NCBI RefSeq assembly: GCF_042652345.1
Contig: NZ_JBHSJJ010000014.1
Coordinates: forward strand, 102,278-166,277
Reading direction: 5' to 3'
Length of the DNA: 64,000 nt
DNA from: Negadavirga shengliensis
Lineage (GTDB): Bacteria > Bacteroidota > Bacteroidia > Cytophagales > Cyclobacteriaceae
Shown here: positions 8,308 through 18,153 of the stretch, one piece after another
Position numbering within the stretch: the stretch's first letter is position 1
Layout: the number at the start of each line of letters is the position of its first letter
Program-made: the position numbers and the translations under genes
The notes under the pieces: model-generated
The model's database searches: none
What the model was told of the DNA's origin: nothing
The model's input: only the letters and a program-made list of their open reading frames with translations

Positions 8308-9495
8308 TTAAGCGTCATCAGATACAGCCTGCAGCAAAGCAATGATATAACCGTAAGCAAAAGAAAACGCCTGAAGGTTAGCTCCTTCCGCTTCGTGATA
8401 AGGCACATGGTCGGGCATCACCATACCATCATATTCCACATCCCTCAAAGCCCTCACCACATGGAAGAAATTCATGTCTCCGTTATCCGGATAAACTTCC
8501 TGAAAATTATTCCAGCCGCCTTTAATATTTCTTAAATGCACGTTGAAAATCTGTTTTCGGTTTCCTACCCAATCGATAATAGGGAAAATATCATTTTTGG
8601 GATCTTTCAAGCCCTCAGCTATGGATCCAATACAGAAATTAAAACCGTGATAGGGACTGTCATATAGCTGGGCAAACCGCTTTATTCCCTCAAACACATC
8701 CGGGCTATTCCATCGGGTAACACCCCTAAATCCCTCTGGGGCAGGAGGATCCGCAATGTGGTTGGCGAGTTTCACTTTGTATTCCTCTGCCACAGGGAGT
8801 ATTCTATCCAAAAGATAAGTAATTCTTTCGAAAATCTCATCAATTCCCACGTTTCCCGCCACCGTAAGCGGCTGTTCGGTTTTCAGGGCTTCTTCATAGT
8901 TCCATGTACTGTAGGTTGCATTACCACGCTTGGGATCAATTGTTCTTGCCGTTCTCAATACCGGCAAAATCGTGGTATTATAATTCAACAAATGTACTCC
9001 GGTTTTAGCCGACACTTCTATCATTTGTTGCACCATCTCAATCTCTCTGTCCCGTTCAGGGCTTTTGCCTAACATGATATTGGGTACGGAGACCCTGTCG
9101 ATCCCGGCGGAGGTCAATGGAAGGTGATAGGCATCCAGGCTAATGCCGTATTTCTCACATGCCTCTCTTTTCTTTAGAGAATCCTCCAGGTCCCACCCTT
9201 TTCCTTCGATAAAAGCCGGCATCCCTCCGTCCAGATGATAGACACCATGCCGGGCCTTGAATGCCAGGTTCTCCTCAGAAGTTCCACCCGATTGACATCC
9301 AACCTTCATCAATACTTTGGGAACCGCTTTTTTAGGTTCTTTTTCGCTGTTGTTTTCACTTGAAGCACACCCTGTCAAAGCAGTGCTTCCTGATGCTACT
9401 GCTCCGGCTGTTCCCGCAGCAAACAGCTTTACAAACTTCCTTCTCTGGAGATCATTTGATTTTTTTTTCATGGTATCCTGGGTTTTAATATTCAT
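8308..9495 (-). CDS. Exported UxuA-family (mannonate dehydratase-like) TIM-barrel protein
   Basis: A 395-residue protein of the xylose-isomerase-like TIM-barrel/UxuA family. Its metal-site pattern is recognisable: the His of ANHIADPP, the Cys of FNFCIGS, the His of NVHLRN and the Asp-His of MPDHVP. The N-terminus has a twin-arginine-type signal (RRKFVKLF), a small hydrophobic Ala/Gly core and a lipobox-like TGC at about residue 43, suggesting an exported lipoprotein. Classical UxuA is cytoplasmic and makes 2-keto-3-deoxygluconate from mannonate. Start is ATG at 9495; ATG at 9471 gives a better-looking signal peptide. It sits between a GntP permease and garR, so it probably acts on a sugar acid, but the exact substrate is not readable. 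Confidence 0.8.
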   Translation of the reverse strand: MNIKTQDTMKKKSNDLQRRKFVKLFAAGTAGAVASGSTALTGCASSENNSEKEPKKAVPKVLMKVGCQSGGTSEENLAFKARHGVYHLDGGMPAFIEGKGWDLEDSLKKREACEKYGISLDAYHLPLTSAGIDRVSVPNIMLGKSPERDREIEMVQQMIEVSAKTGVHLLNYNTTILPVLRTARTIDPKRGNATYSTWNYEEALKTEQPLTVAGNVGIDEIFERITYLLDRILPVAEEYKVKLANHIADPPAPEGFRGVTRWNSPDVFEGIKRFAQLYDSPYHGFNFCIGSIAEGLKDPKNDIFPIIDWVGNRKQIFNVHLRNIKGGWNNFQEVYPDNGDMNFFHVVRALRDVEYDGMVMPDHVPYHEAEGANLQAFSFAYGYIIALLQAVSDDA

Positions 9496-9514
9496 AGTGA
9501 ACTAAATCATACAA

Positions 9515-10945
9515 TCAATTCAATGGCAATAGTTTGGCAGCGATCATGACCACGAGAAGACCGGCCACTCCCATGATGGTCAACAATGGGGAAAAGGTCC
9601 GCAAAGCTTCCTTTTCCGTCAGATTGCTCATCTTGCAGACAATCCAAAAGCCGCTGTCATTCATCCAAGGGATCAGCTTGGACCCGCAGGCAATAGAAAG
9701 TCCGAGGTACAAATGGTGATAATCCAGGGTTGCCTGGGACATTCCTGACATAATTCCTGAAGCCGTGATCATGGCTACTGTTGCCGAACCCTGGGCCGTC
9801 CGTACCAACGCCGTGATAAAAAAAGCCAAGGGAATAAGGGCGATTTGGTAATCCTCTGTCATAGCAGCTATCCGCATGCTGATTCCTGTCTGCTGCAGCA
9901 TAGCCCCAAATGCACCTCCGGCTGCAGTGATCAGTATGATCACCCCGCCGCTGGTCAAGGCTGCTTGAACAGCGCCTTTTAACGCTTCCTTCTCTTTGTT
10001 TTTCATCAAAAACAGGGTAAAGAGGGCGGCCAGCGCCCCAAGAATCAAGGCAATGTTTTTCTCCCCTATAAAATAGATCCCCTCCCATACAGGATTCCGC
10101 CCACTTGGCACAGCACCAACAAAAGTATCTATAGCGGCCCTCGCACTGATAAAAACCAGAGGAATCAAAATGGGAGAAAGAGAGAGGAACAGACCGGGCA
10201 GTTGGTCTTTACCTTTCTCAGCCAAAGATTGTATCTCTTTTAAGGGGGCATCAAGGGAGTCACGCAAAGGGATCTCCCATTTTTTATTGGCCCACACGGC
10301 AAAAACATACCCCGCCAAAATCGTTATCAAACCCACCAAAAAACCTCCTATCATCATCATGCCTATGGGAATGTCCATTTCAGCAATCAGAAACAGCGGA
10401 CCAGGTGTTGGCGGGACTAGGGAGTTGGCCATGGCCGCTCCTGCAGTCACACAAAGTACGAGGAGCAAATAGCTTTTTTTCAGCCGCATTGCCATGGCTT
10501 TTGCCAAGGGAATCATCAGGTAAAATACTGTATCAAAAAATACCGGAATCCCGAGAAAAAAACTGCTGCTCAAAAAAGCGAAGGGAGCCTTACTTTCACC
10601 TGTAATTCCCAAAATTGATCTTACTATCCGTTCTGCCGCCCCACTTACCAACATACATTTCCCAATAATGGCGGCCATGGCTATCAAAATTCCAATCTGT
10701 CCGGCAGTAGTCCCAAAAGCGGTAGCCACACGCTCCCCAATAGATCTTTCAGCCAAAGTTGAGGCTTGGGCAGCAGATTGGCCTTTTTGAAGCGCATAAG
10801 CGACAATGGAAGCATCCGGGGTCATCCAGGCCACCACCAATGCAGCCAGCAGCAATGCTAAAAATGGATTCAATTTGAGCCCAATGATACCGCCTACCAC
10901 GATGACCATTCCCACTAATAAAATAAAGAAGGGGTCCTGAATCAT
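9515..10945 (-). CDS. GntP family gluconate/sugar-acid:H+ symporter
   Basis: A 476-residue polytopic membrane protein of the GntP family, with about 12 hydrophobic segments and the family motifs PFLALLLAALVV near the N-terminus, LVPPTPGP around residue 175 and TAQGSATVAMI around residue 390. Relatives import gluconate, ketogluconate or glycerate with protons. Start taken as ATG at 10945, one codon inside a possible TTG at 10948; it begins 4 bp beyond the upstream aldolase stop. Embedded in the aldarate locus, it is the likely inner-membrane carrier for the acid that the SusC/SusD pair brings across the outer membrane. Confidence 0.9.
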   Translation of the reverse strand: MIQDPFFILLVGMVIVVGGIIGLKLNPFLALLLAALVVAWMTPDASIVAYALQKGQSAAQASTLAERSIGERVATAFGTTAGQIGILIAMAAIIGKCMLVSGAAERIVRSILGITGESKAPFAFLSSSFFLGIPVFFDTVFYLMIPLAKAMAMRLKKSYLLLVLCVTAGAAMANSLVPPTPGPLFLIAEMDIPIGMMMIGGFLVGLITILAGYVFAVWANKKWEIPLRDSLDAPLKEIQSLAEKGKDQLPGLFLSLSPILIPLVFISARAAIDTFVGAVPSGRNPVWEGIYFIGEKNIALILGALAALFTLFLMKNKEKEALKGAVQAALTSGGVIILITAAGGAFGAMLQQTGISMRIAAMTEDYQIALIPLAFFITALVRTAQGSATVAMITASGIMSGMSQATLDYHHLYLGLSIACGSKLIPWMNDSGFWIVCKMSNLTEKEALRTFSPLLTIMGVAGLLVVMIAAKLLPLN

Positions 10946-10949
10946 CAAC

Positions 10950-11735
10950 CTATCTTGATTTGGGTAAAGAGGTTTTCTTCATGCAATTCAGGTTCTTCGC
11001 CAAATCCCTGGCTCCCTGGGCCACGAAAGTGGCATCAGACCCGCAGGCTATCAACTGTATCCCCATATCCTGATAAACCCGAAAATCTTCGGGGTTAAAG
11101 ATGAGAATGCCAGTTGCTTTTCCAGCTCTTCTTGCTGCATCAAGAATTTTCCCCAGCGCTTCCTGAAATAAGGGATGATCTAATTGTCCGTAGATACCCA
11201 ATGCCATACTCAGATCCGCGGGCCCGATAAACAACACGTCCACGCCATCTGTAGCCGCTATTTCGTCCAATTCATCCAATGCTTCCCGGGTCTCTATCTG
11301 GATCACACCAAGTATATTTTCCCTGATACCCGTGGAGTAGGCATCAAAGTTCAGCCCAAAACCCGTAGCCCTCACCATCTTGGCTACTCCCCTAATCCCT
11401 TGAGGCGGATAATGTACCCCTTTTGAAGCTTCTTCCGCTTCTTTGGCGGTTTTGATACGGGGGCACATAACACCTTCTGCTCCCAGGTCCAACACCCGGT
11501 GAATCCTTTCTTTCTGAAAACTTTCCACCCGCACAATAGCGGCAGCCCCCGTGTGTTCGAGTGCCTGAAGCTGGTGGAGCAGTATCTGCTGCTCCCCTGC
11601 TCCGTGTTCCAGGTCTATCAATACCCAGTCAAAACCGGACATGCCGACGATCTCCGCAGTTAAAGAACTGCCAAGGTTAAGCCAGCATCCGGACAAAGTT
11701 TCTCCTTCTTGTAATCTTTTTTTGATACCCTTCAT
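10950..11735 (-). CDS. garL: 2-dehydro-3-deoxyglucarate aldolase-type HpcH/HpaI aldolase
   Basis: A 261-residue class II (metal-dependent) HpcH/HpaI aldolase. The catalytic His is H44 in DLEHG, the carbonyl-binding arginine is R69, and metal ligands are E148 (VIQIET) and D174 (GPADLS), spaced as in E. coli GarL. GarL cleaves 5-dehydro-4-deoxyglucarate or 2-dehydro-3-deoxyglucarate to pyruvate and tartronate semialdehyde. The presence of gudD and garR in the same run makes this the best assignment, although HpaI-like specificity is broad in this family. I use the ATG at 11735; a TTG at 11756 would add seven residues. Confidence 0.88.
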   Translation of the reverse strand: MKGIKKRLQEGETLSGCWLNLGSSLTAEIVGMSGFDWVLIDLEHGAGEQQILLHQLQALEHTGAAAIVRVESFQKERIHRVLDLGAEGVMCPRIKTAKEAEEASKGVHYPPQGIRGVAKMVRATGFGLNFDAYSTGIRENILGVIQIETREALDELDEIAATDGVDVLFIGPADLSMALGIYGQLDHPLFQEALGKILDAARRAGKATGILIFNPEDFRVYQDMGIQLIACGSDATFVAQGARDLAKNLNCMKKTSLPKSR

Positions 11736-11796
11736 TTGGTTTGGTTTATTGTTCAATTAGATTTCAGTAAAAAATAAGGATTATCCACCAAAATAC

Positions 11797-13320
11797 CTAT
11801 GGCACATCCCACCAAACCCTGGTATCCATGATATTCGGTCCCTGCCTGCTGACCGCTTGCTGTACATTGGTTGCATTGACGTTGATTTCGGCATCTGTAT
11901 AAGTCAGTCTCCTGATAAAATCCTCTGTTTGAAGATCACTCCCCGGATAGTTATTGGGAGACAATATAGGATAGCCGCTTCTTCTGAAATTGGCCCAGGT
12001 CTCTGGCCCTAAAAGGAAGGTTGCCACCCAATATTGGGTATTGATCTGTTCGAGTTCCCTTCCTGGTTCCAGCGGGTTTGCCTGCAAATAGGCTTGGATG
12101 GCCCCTTCAGAAATGGCCACGGAAGCTCCGTAATTTGCCAGTTGCTCCATATGGGCTCTTATTCCATTTGAATAAAGTACTCCCGCATCACCCTGCGTCC
12201 AGCCCCGGTAAACCGCTTCAGCCAACAAAAGCTGGGTCTGCCCATAAGTCACCAAAAAACTGGGAGCCTGGGGATTGGCCATTCTCGTCCTATCCAGTTG
12301 ACTGTAATCCCATAAGCTTACCAGGTTGCTGGCTTCTACCGCCTGACTGACCGTTGTGTTATCATATCCAAGAGGCATCCCTATTTGGATAGCCGGATCC
12401 CGGTTAGCCACACTTTCATTTTGGGAGGCGCCACTGCTGGCTCCTACATAGCGCACCGCTATGGAAGCCAACCTGGGGTCATCATTCTCCTGAAGAAAGG
12501 ACACGAAATCCTCTGCTAAGTAAAAAAAGGCCGATTGTCCTCCATTCAACTGGGCTCCAATATTATTGGTGAAATCGGCGGTATGCCTGATAACGGCGTT
12601 GTCATCATTGGACATCATCAGTCCTCCGGCCACCGATTTAGCCACAAACTCCGCCGCCTTGGTCGGGTTGACCTTGGATAACCGCATGGCAGCCCTCAGC
12701 AAGAGCGAATTACCCAGCCGCTTCCATCTGTTCAAATCCCCGGAATACAAAACCTCACTGGGAACTCCAGGCCCTCCCGGGTTAATGGCCGCAGATGCTT
12801 CCTCCAATTCTTTTAAAATAGCATCATAAACCTGCTCCTGAGGGTCATATACCGGGTTGGTAATCCCTTCCCGAAAAACCTTCCCCGCTTCAAAATAAGG
12901 AACATCTCCATAAGTATCGGTCAAAAACATAAATGTATATGCTTTCCATATGCGGATCAACTGGTGGAGATTGTGATACTCAGGCTTGTCCAAAGTAGCA
13001 TGATAAGCATCCTCCAGGTCCTTTATCATATTTCTGTACCCCCTCTGCCAATTGCCCGCGGCTACACTTCGGTTATCCTGATTAAAGTTAGCAGCTGCTC
13101 CTACCCCACTGAAAGGAGTGATCATCTGTTTCACAATGGTGGTTTCATAACTCAGGTTACCGTAAACAGGCGCGCTGGCTACAATGGCCGTATTCAGCTG
13201 GTAAACGGGTTCTATAGCCGTCAGCGCATTGGGATTGATATTCATTTCATCAAAACCGCTGTCGCATGATGCCCAAAAAACCAGGCCCGCCGCTACTATA
13301 TATATTTTTAAATTTTTCAT
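11797..13320 (-). CDS. SusD/RagB-family outer-membrane lipoprotein
   Basis: A 507-residue SusD-like_2 family (SusD/RagB) nutrient-binding lipoprotein. The signal peptide ends in the lipobox FWASC (Cys at about residue 19), followed by DSGFDEMNINPN, a common opening in this subgroup. The TPR-containing body includes YGDVPYFEA and NSLLLRAAMRLSKV segments. It lies 20 bp downstream of the SusC gene and would form the lid on that TonB-dependent channel. No glycoside hydrolase or polysaccharide lyase accompanies it, so its ligand is likely small, in keeping with the downstream aldarate enzymes. Confidence 0.93.
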   Translation of the reverse strand: MKNLKIYIVAAGLVFWASCDSGFDEMNINPNALTAIEPVYQLNTAIVASAPVYGNLSYETTIVKQMITPFSGVGAAANFNQDNRSVAAGNWQRGYRNMIKDLEDAYHATLDKPEYHNLHQLIRIWKAYTFMFLTDTYGDVPYFEAGKVFREGITNPVYDPQEQVYDAILKELEEASAAINPGGPGVPSEVLYSGDLNRWKRLGNSLLLRAAMRLSKVNPTKAAEFVAKSVAGGLMMSNDDNAVIRHTADFTNNIGAQLNGGQSAFFYLAEDFVSFLQENDDPRLASIAVRYVGASSGASQNESVANRDPAIQIGMPLGYDNTTVSQAVEASNLVSLWDYSQLDRTRMANPQAPSFLVTYGQTQLLLAEAVYRGWTQGDAGVLYSNGIRAHMEQLANYGASVAISEGAIQAYLQANPLEPGRELEQINTQYWVATFLLGPETWANFRRSGYPILSPNNYPGSDLQTEDFIRRLTYTDAEINVNATNVQQAVSRQGPNIMDTRVWWDVP

Positions 13321-13340
13321 GACACAATGGAATTAAAGGG

Positions 13341-16300
13341 TTAAAACTTTAAATTAAGGTTGAAGCCAATGCTTCTTGTGATCGGCAAACCGGTTGCCTC
13401 CAGCCCCATCATATTATCAGAAGGGAACCCAAATTGGTCCGGATGGATATGAGGCACCCATTTCTTGATCACCGCCACATTGTTGGCGACTGCATTTAGT
13501 CTCAATCCCCTGACCGGAAAATTTCCAGGCAGCATTTTGGTAAAGTCGTAACCGAGTGAAATTTGCCTCAATTGCCATAGGCCTGCATTGAAAACCGATT
13601 CCTCGGAAAGCTGCAAAGAGCGGACCGATTCATAATACAATTGGACCTCAGCTGGAGTGGTGTTGATTTCCCCGTTGGGATTGACGCCCTCTCCCACCAC
13701 AAAGCCAACATCTCTCCCCGGTAAGGTTCCCTTGTCCAGGCCATGTCGCCAGGCATTGGTGTGGGTGCCGGAGATCATCTTATGCCCCAGCTTAAAGTCT
13801 ATCAAAAAAGAAAGGTTTATACCTTTATAATCAAATCCATTGGTAACTCCCCCCACCCAAAGGGGAATGGCACTGCCAAACGAAATCTGCTCGGGAGTAC
13901 GCAGGGGTCTGCCGTTGCCCGGATCGTGTATAATTCTTCCCTGATCATCCCGCAGGTAGCCAAATCCATAAAGCTGGGCCATGGGTTGGCCTACCACGTG
14001 CCTGAGTTCCCCATGGAAATCCGCGGTACCCACCGTGATGCTGTTATCACTCACATCATCCCCCAAATCCAGCACTTCGGTGATATTGTAAGCAGCATTC
14101 AGATTGGCAAACCACCTGAAATCCGGAGTGGAAACGGGCTGTAAGTTTAGCATCATTTCCACCCCTTCATTCTTACTTTGTCCGACGTTGATCAATTGGT
14201 TCAAAAATCCTGTGGCATCGGACAGTTGGGCCTGAAGAATCTGGTCTGTAGAAAGCTTGTGGTAATAGGTCACTTCAAATCCAACACGGTTGTCAAAAAG
14301 CTGCATTTCCAATCCAAACTCCCGTTCAGTAACGGTCATGGGCCTTAGGTTTTCATTGGGAACCACAGAGCCGCTGATCCCTCCCAATGGCTGTGGCATC
14401 CCGTTGGAGTTGGGAAACTGTTGTGCGTTGATGCTGTAAAACAGGTTATTGGAATAAGGTTGCACATCTGTGTCACTGCCCACTTGGGAGTAAGCTGCCC
14501 TTATCTTTCCAAATGATATCCATTCCGGCAAAGTGGCCCCAAAAGCCTGTGAAAAGATAAAACTACCGGTAATGGAAGGATATAAAATGCTGCGGTTTGC
14601 GGGAGACAATGTGGAAAACCAATCATTCCTTAAAGTGCCGTTGATGTAAATGAATTCTTTGAAGGATATTTCGGAAGCCATGTAAAGAGAATTGACCTGA
14701 CGTTCATGGAATTGGTATATCGGATCCCTTAAACGGCTGTTGCCGATCGTATATAGCTCTCTCGAAAAGAAATCCTGGACAAAGACATTGTGGCGGCTAA
14801 ACCTCCTGTACATCTGATTGCCTCCCAGGTTCAGGTCTATTCCAAAGTTGCCGAACGTTCTGTTGGCTCCCAAAAGGAAATCTGCATTAAGCTCCCTGAC
14901 CATACTGGCATCCTGCACATATTGGCCATTGACAAATCCGGGAGGTGCCGGCACTTGGCGCTGGGTACCGTGGGGAAGATTGTATTCCTGTTCCCTGGCA
15001 AAATAGTCCTGTCCCACCCTGCCTTGGAGAAACAACCAGTCCGTGAAATTATATCTTGCGGTGATGTTGCCAAAAACCCTGTCTCTGTCTATCAGATCAA
15101 AACGCTTCAAAGCAAAGTAGGGATTGGTCCGGTTTGTGAATCTGGACCATACCGTTTCATTGCCGTTTTCATCCTCCGCATTGTCTCTCAATACATCCAA
15201 GGGCATGGAAGTGGCCAACGTGTAAATGACTACAGGGCTGTAATCCTGTTCAGCTATGTTGGGAGGGTTTCTACGGTGTTCTTTGGAATAGTTGATGTTA
15301 CCTGACACGGTCAGCTTATCCGCAAACGTCTGGGTAAACCCCAAATTGACCGTTTTCCTGTTAAAATCCGATTTGGGCACAATCACCTGGTTATCCATAT
15401 TGGAAATCATCAGGTTAAACCCTCCGTTTTCTCCTGCTGAGGACAGGGTGATGGAATTGGTCCAGGTGTATCCTTGTCTGTAATAATCCTTCACGTGGTT
15501 ACGCTGGGGCTCATAAGGCACTTCCAAACCGTCAAAAAGCGTGTGCGTCATGCCGGGTTCAAATTTTTCGCCAAAACTCCAAACACCTGAGGTTGGAAAC
15601 GGAGAGGTAGGCCTGTTACCATTTTCTCCCTGTCCGTACTCATATTGGTAATCCCTGTAGTCCAAAGGGGTGTCTGTGGTGAAATTGCTGTTGACCTCCA
15701 AGCCAATTCCCCTTCCTTCGCCTTTCGTTTTGGTGGTAATCATGATTACGCCGTCCTTCGCCCTGGATCCATACAGTGCAGACGCTGCACCGCCTTTAAG
15801 CACCGTCATGGACTCGATGTTGTCAGGATTGATGCTGTTGAGGCCGTCTCCGCTATCGGAAGTCCTGTTGCTCCCTCTGTCAGCATAATCCCCTCTGGCT
15901 CCAAAGTTGGTGTTATCTATGGGAATTCCGTCCACCACTATCAAAGGGGAGTTATTCCCTCCAAAAGATGACTGCCCTCTTATTCTTATCTTGCTGGTAC
16001 CGGAAGGTCCGGCTCCAAGAGGGGTGATGTTGACGCCAGCCATTTTTCCCTGAAGGGCGTTCATAAAATTGGGTGTCCTGTTGATGGTCATTTCATCCGA
16101 GGCCACCGTCGCCGTGGAATAACCCAAGCTTTTCGCTTCTCTTTTGATACCCAAGGCAGTAACCACCACTTCATCCAATCCGGAGATATCCTCCTGCATG
16201 ACAACATCGATCACACTTCTGTCTCCAACGATGATCCGCTGGCTTTGAAAGCCGATAAAGGAAAAAACAAGGACAGCACCATCATCTACAGAAATGCTAT

Positions 16301-16838
16301 AGTTGCCGTCCAAATCCGTAACGGTGCCTTGGGTACCGCCTTCTACCAAGACGGATACCCCGGGAAGCGGCACACCGTTGGCATCTACAACCTTACCGTT
16401 TACCGTTATTTCCGCGATAGTCAAGTAAAGCGATTCCGATGGCTTATCAGATAATTTCACATGGATATTGCCATTAACCTGTTTAAAACGATAACCGGAT
16501 ATGGAGGAAATCCTGTACAGGAGATCATATACGGAAACACCACTTTCATTCAGCGAAAAAGTATGGGGATAGGAGAGAATGGATTTATCATATACAAATT
16601 TAAACCCAGTCTTATTTTCAAGTGTCCTGAAAAGCTCCCTGGCATGTACCTGTTCCACTTTCAAGGTAACTACGGCATCCATTTTGGTCTTCATGGATCC
16701 GTCCTGGTCATTTACCCTGGCTATTGCCAGCACCTGGTCGTTTTGGGCCGCACAAACCATAGGCAGAATCGTTTGGAGGATCAATCCAAACATCAAGATT
16801 GCCGCCTGTCTCATGTAAGATCGTAGTTTTTTTCTCAT
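13341..16838 (-). CDS. SusC/RagA TonB-linked outer-membrane transporter with STN signalling domain
   Basis: A 1165-residue SusC/RagA-type TonB-dependent transporter. In order: signal peptide (about 1-31), secretin/TonB N-terminal short (STN) domain (about 55-110, with LENKTGFKFVYD), carboxypeptidase-D-like beta domain (about 145-215), plug domain with the SusC signatures VVTALGIKREAKSLGY and IDNTN, MTVLKGGAASALYGSRAKDG around residue 350, and a 22-strand barrel ending in SIGFNLNLKF. The STN domain is typical of transporters that signal through FecR and an ECF sigma factor, and a fecR lies directly upstream. It pairs with the SusD lipoprotein downstream. Confidence 0.96.
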   Translation of the reverse strand: MRKKLRSYMRQAAILMFGLILQTILPMVCAAQNDQVLAIARVNDQDGSMKTKMDAVVTLKVEQVHARELFRTLENKTGFKFVYDKSILSYPHTFSLNESGVSVYDLLYRISSISGYRFKQVNGNIHVKLSDKPSESLYLTIAEITVNGKVVDANGVPLPGVSVLVEGGTQGTVTDLDGNYSISVDDGAVLVFSFIGFQSQRIIVGDRSVIDVVMQEDISGLDEVVVTALGIKREAKSLGYSTATVASDEMTINRTPNFMNALQGKMAGVNITPLGAGPSGTSKIRIRGQSSFGGNNSPLIVVDGIPIDNTNFGARGDYADRGSNRTSDSGDGLNSINPDNIESMTVLKGGAASALYGSRAKDGVIMITTKTKGEGRGIGLEVNSNFTTDTPLDYRDYQYEYGQGENGNRPTSPFPTSGVWSFGEKFEPGMTHTLFDGLEVPYEPQRNHVKDYYRQGYTWTNSITLSSAGENGGFNLMISNMDNQVIVPKSDFNRKTVNLGFTQTFADKLTVSGNINYSKEHRRNPPNIAEQDYSPVVIYTLATSMPLDVLRDNAEDENGNETVWSRFTNRTNPYFALKRFDLIDRDRVFGNITARYNFTDWLFLQGRVGQDYFAREQEYNLPHGTQRQVPAPPGFVNGQYVQDASMVRELNADFLLGANRTFGNFGIDLNLGGNQMYRRFSRHNVFVQDFFSRELYTIGNSRLRDPIYQFHERQVNSLYMASEISFKEFIYINGTLRNDWFSTLSPANRSILYPSITGSFIFSQAFGATLPEWISFGKIRAAYSQVGSDTDVQPYSNNLFYSINAQQFPNSNGMPQPLGGISGSVVPNENLRPMTVTEREFGLEMQLFDNRVGFEVTYYHKLSTDQILQAQLSDATGFLNQLINVGQSKNEGVEMMLNLQPVSTPDFRWFANLNAAYNITEVLDLGDDVSDNSITVGTADFHGELRHVVGQPMAQLYGFGYLRDDQGRIIHDPGNGRPLRTPEQISFGSAIPLWVGGVTNGFDYKGINLSFLIDFKLGHKMISGTHTNAWRHGLDKGTLPGRDVGFVVGEGVNPNGEINTTPAEVQLYYESVRSLQLSEESVFNAGLWQLRQISLGYDFTKMLPGNFPVRGLRLNAVANNVAVIKKWVPHIHPDQFGFPSDNMMGLEATGLPITRSIGFNLNLKF

Positions 16839-16938
16839 AGTATTGGGCCATTTGTTAATTGATTATTCTCAGTTTCCGTTGACATCCAAAAGCATATATT
16901 TCTATTGGAATATCCGTAAGTGTTTTTTTGTCAAAATC

Positions 16939-18006
16939 TTAGTCCTTTATTTTGATCAGCACATTTTTGCCGTTGATTTGATAATCGATGCCATAGACAA
17001 ACTGTAATCCTATAAGAATATCTTCCAGTTTTTCATTTTGATATCTCCCGTTGATTTTCCATGGCGACTTAGGTGTACCAAAGACCTGTATGTCCACCCC
17101 GTACCACCTCTCCAAAAGGTCGATGAGTTCTTTCATGCCTGCGTCCTCAAGCAGGATTACGCCTTCTTTCCAACCTGCCACTTTTTCTACATCAAAAGGC
17201 TTGAATTCATACTCCCATGAGTTCCTGTTGACCAGTATTTCTTTGCCGGGTGTCAGGTAATGAATATTTTTGTGGTTCCCCATGGGTGAAGGAAAATGCA
17301 CCTTGAGCTTGCCGCTGACCAATGACACATCGGTTTCCATATCGAATTTTCTGGATCTGACATTAAATGAGGTGCCCAACACCTCCAAAGTCACCCCTTC
17401 CGTCATCACCACAAAGGGAAAAGATTTATCTGACATCACTTCGAAAAAAGCCTCTCCCGTCAGTTTCACCTCCCGTCTTGACCCTTTGAATGCTTTGGGA
17501 AACGCCAACACTGTTTCATAATTCAGATGCGCCACTGTTCCGTCCGGCAGTATGATTTTTGATTTTCTTCCTTTCCCGTTGTGGCTGGTTATCCACTCTA
17601 TGGCTTCCGGCTCACCAATGTCGCCAGGTATCGGGCCGGGGACCAGCGCATCCCATACATATCCCGAAAACAGACTGATCACCAATATCGCGGCTACTCT
17701 GGCCCAGGGTTTGAATCCCCAGAAGCTCAGTCCTCCCCTTTCCCCTTTCTTTTCCTTTTGCTTGTTTTCCTCTGACAAAATGTTCGAAAGCAGGGTTTCC
17801 GACTCATCCTGTGTCATATGCCTTTCCCTGAATTTCAGCCTTGTTAAAAACTCCTGGGCTTTCAAAAACTCCTTTCTGTGCTGCGGGTGATTATGGATCC
17901 ACTTTTGCCAAAAAACAGTACGCTCCTCATTGGGCTTGTCATGCCAATCCACAAAATCCCTGTTGGAAATCAATTCAAAAAAGATATTTTCTTGCTGTTT
18001 GCCCAC
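16939..18006 (-). CDS. FecR-type anti-sigma factor/transmembrane regulator
   Basis: A 355-residue FecR family protein: cytoplasmic N-terminal segment, a single transmembrane helix around residues 105-125 (VAAILVISLFSGYVWDALV), the FecR periplasmic domain with LPDGTVAHLNYETVLAFP (about 155-172) and a C-terminal STN-like domain (about 275-355) that would contact the SusC STN domain. The start is a GTG at 18006; an in-frame stop lies 15 bp upstream of it and no ATG is available. It precedes susC by 100 bp. The partner ECF sigma factor normally found beside fecR is absent; the next gene is divergent moaD. Confidence 0.92.
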   Translation of the reverse strand: MGKQQENIFFELISNRDFVDWHDKPNEERTVFWQKWIHNHPQHRKEFLKAQEFLTRLKFRERHMTQDESETLLSNILSEENKQKEKKGERGGLSFWGFKPWARVAAILVISLFSGYVWDALVPGPIPGDIGEPEAIEWITSHNGKGRKSKIILPDGTVAHLNYETVLAFPKAFKGSRREVKLTGEAFFEVMSDKSFPFVVMTEGVTLEVLGTSFNVRSRKFDMETDVSLVSGKLKVHFPSPMGNHKNIHYLTPGKEILVNRNSWEYEFKPFDVEKVAGWKEGVILLEDAGMKELIDLLERWYGVDIQVFGTPKSPWKINGRYQNEKLEDILIGLQFVYGIDYQINGKNVLIKIKD

Positions 18007-18121
18007 GAGATAAGATGCTTTTTAAATTTATAAGGGGACAATTCTCAAAATGATACCGGGTTTTGACAACTTTTTTCAAAAAAATATTAAAGACGCCGCA
18101 AGGAACAGCTTTAAATTCTCT

Positions 18122-18153
18122 TTTGTTCTTGTTTTAACAGTGCGCTATTTTTG
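18122..18153 (+). promoter_or_regulatory. Consensus Bacteroidota promoter for the moa operon
   Basis: TTTG at 18122-18125 and TATTTTTG at 18146-18153 are separated by 20 bp, matching the TTTG-N19-21-TAnnTTTG consensus exactly. It lies 88 bp before the moaD ATG in the 235-bp divergent gap to fecR. Confidence 0.65.

Noticed and set aside
9657..10088. 143-codon minus-strand frame inside the GntP gene
   Set aside because: It is an out-of-frame shadow of the permease gene and shows no domain of its own.
14837..15305. Overlapping frames on both strands within susC
   Set aside because: They lie wholly inside a strong full-length SusC gene and reflect its codon bias.
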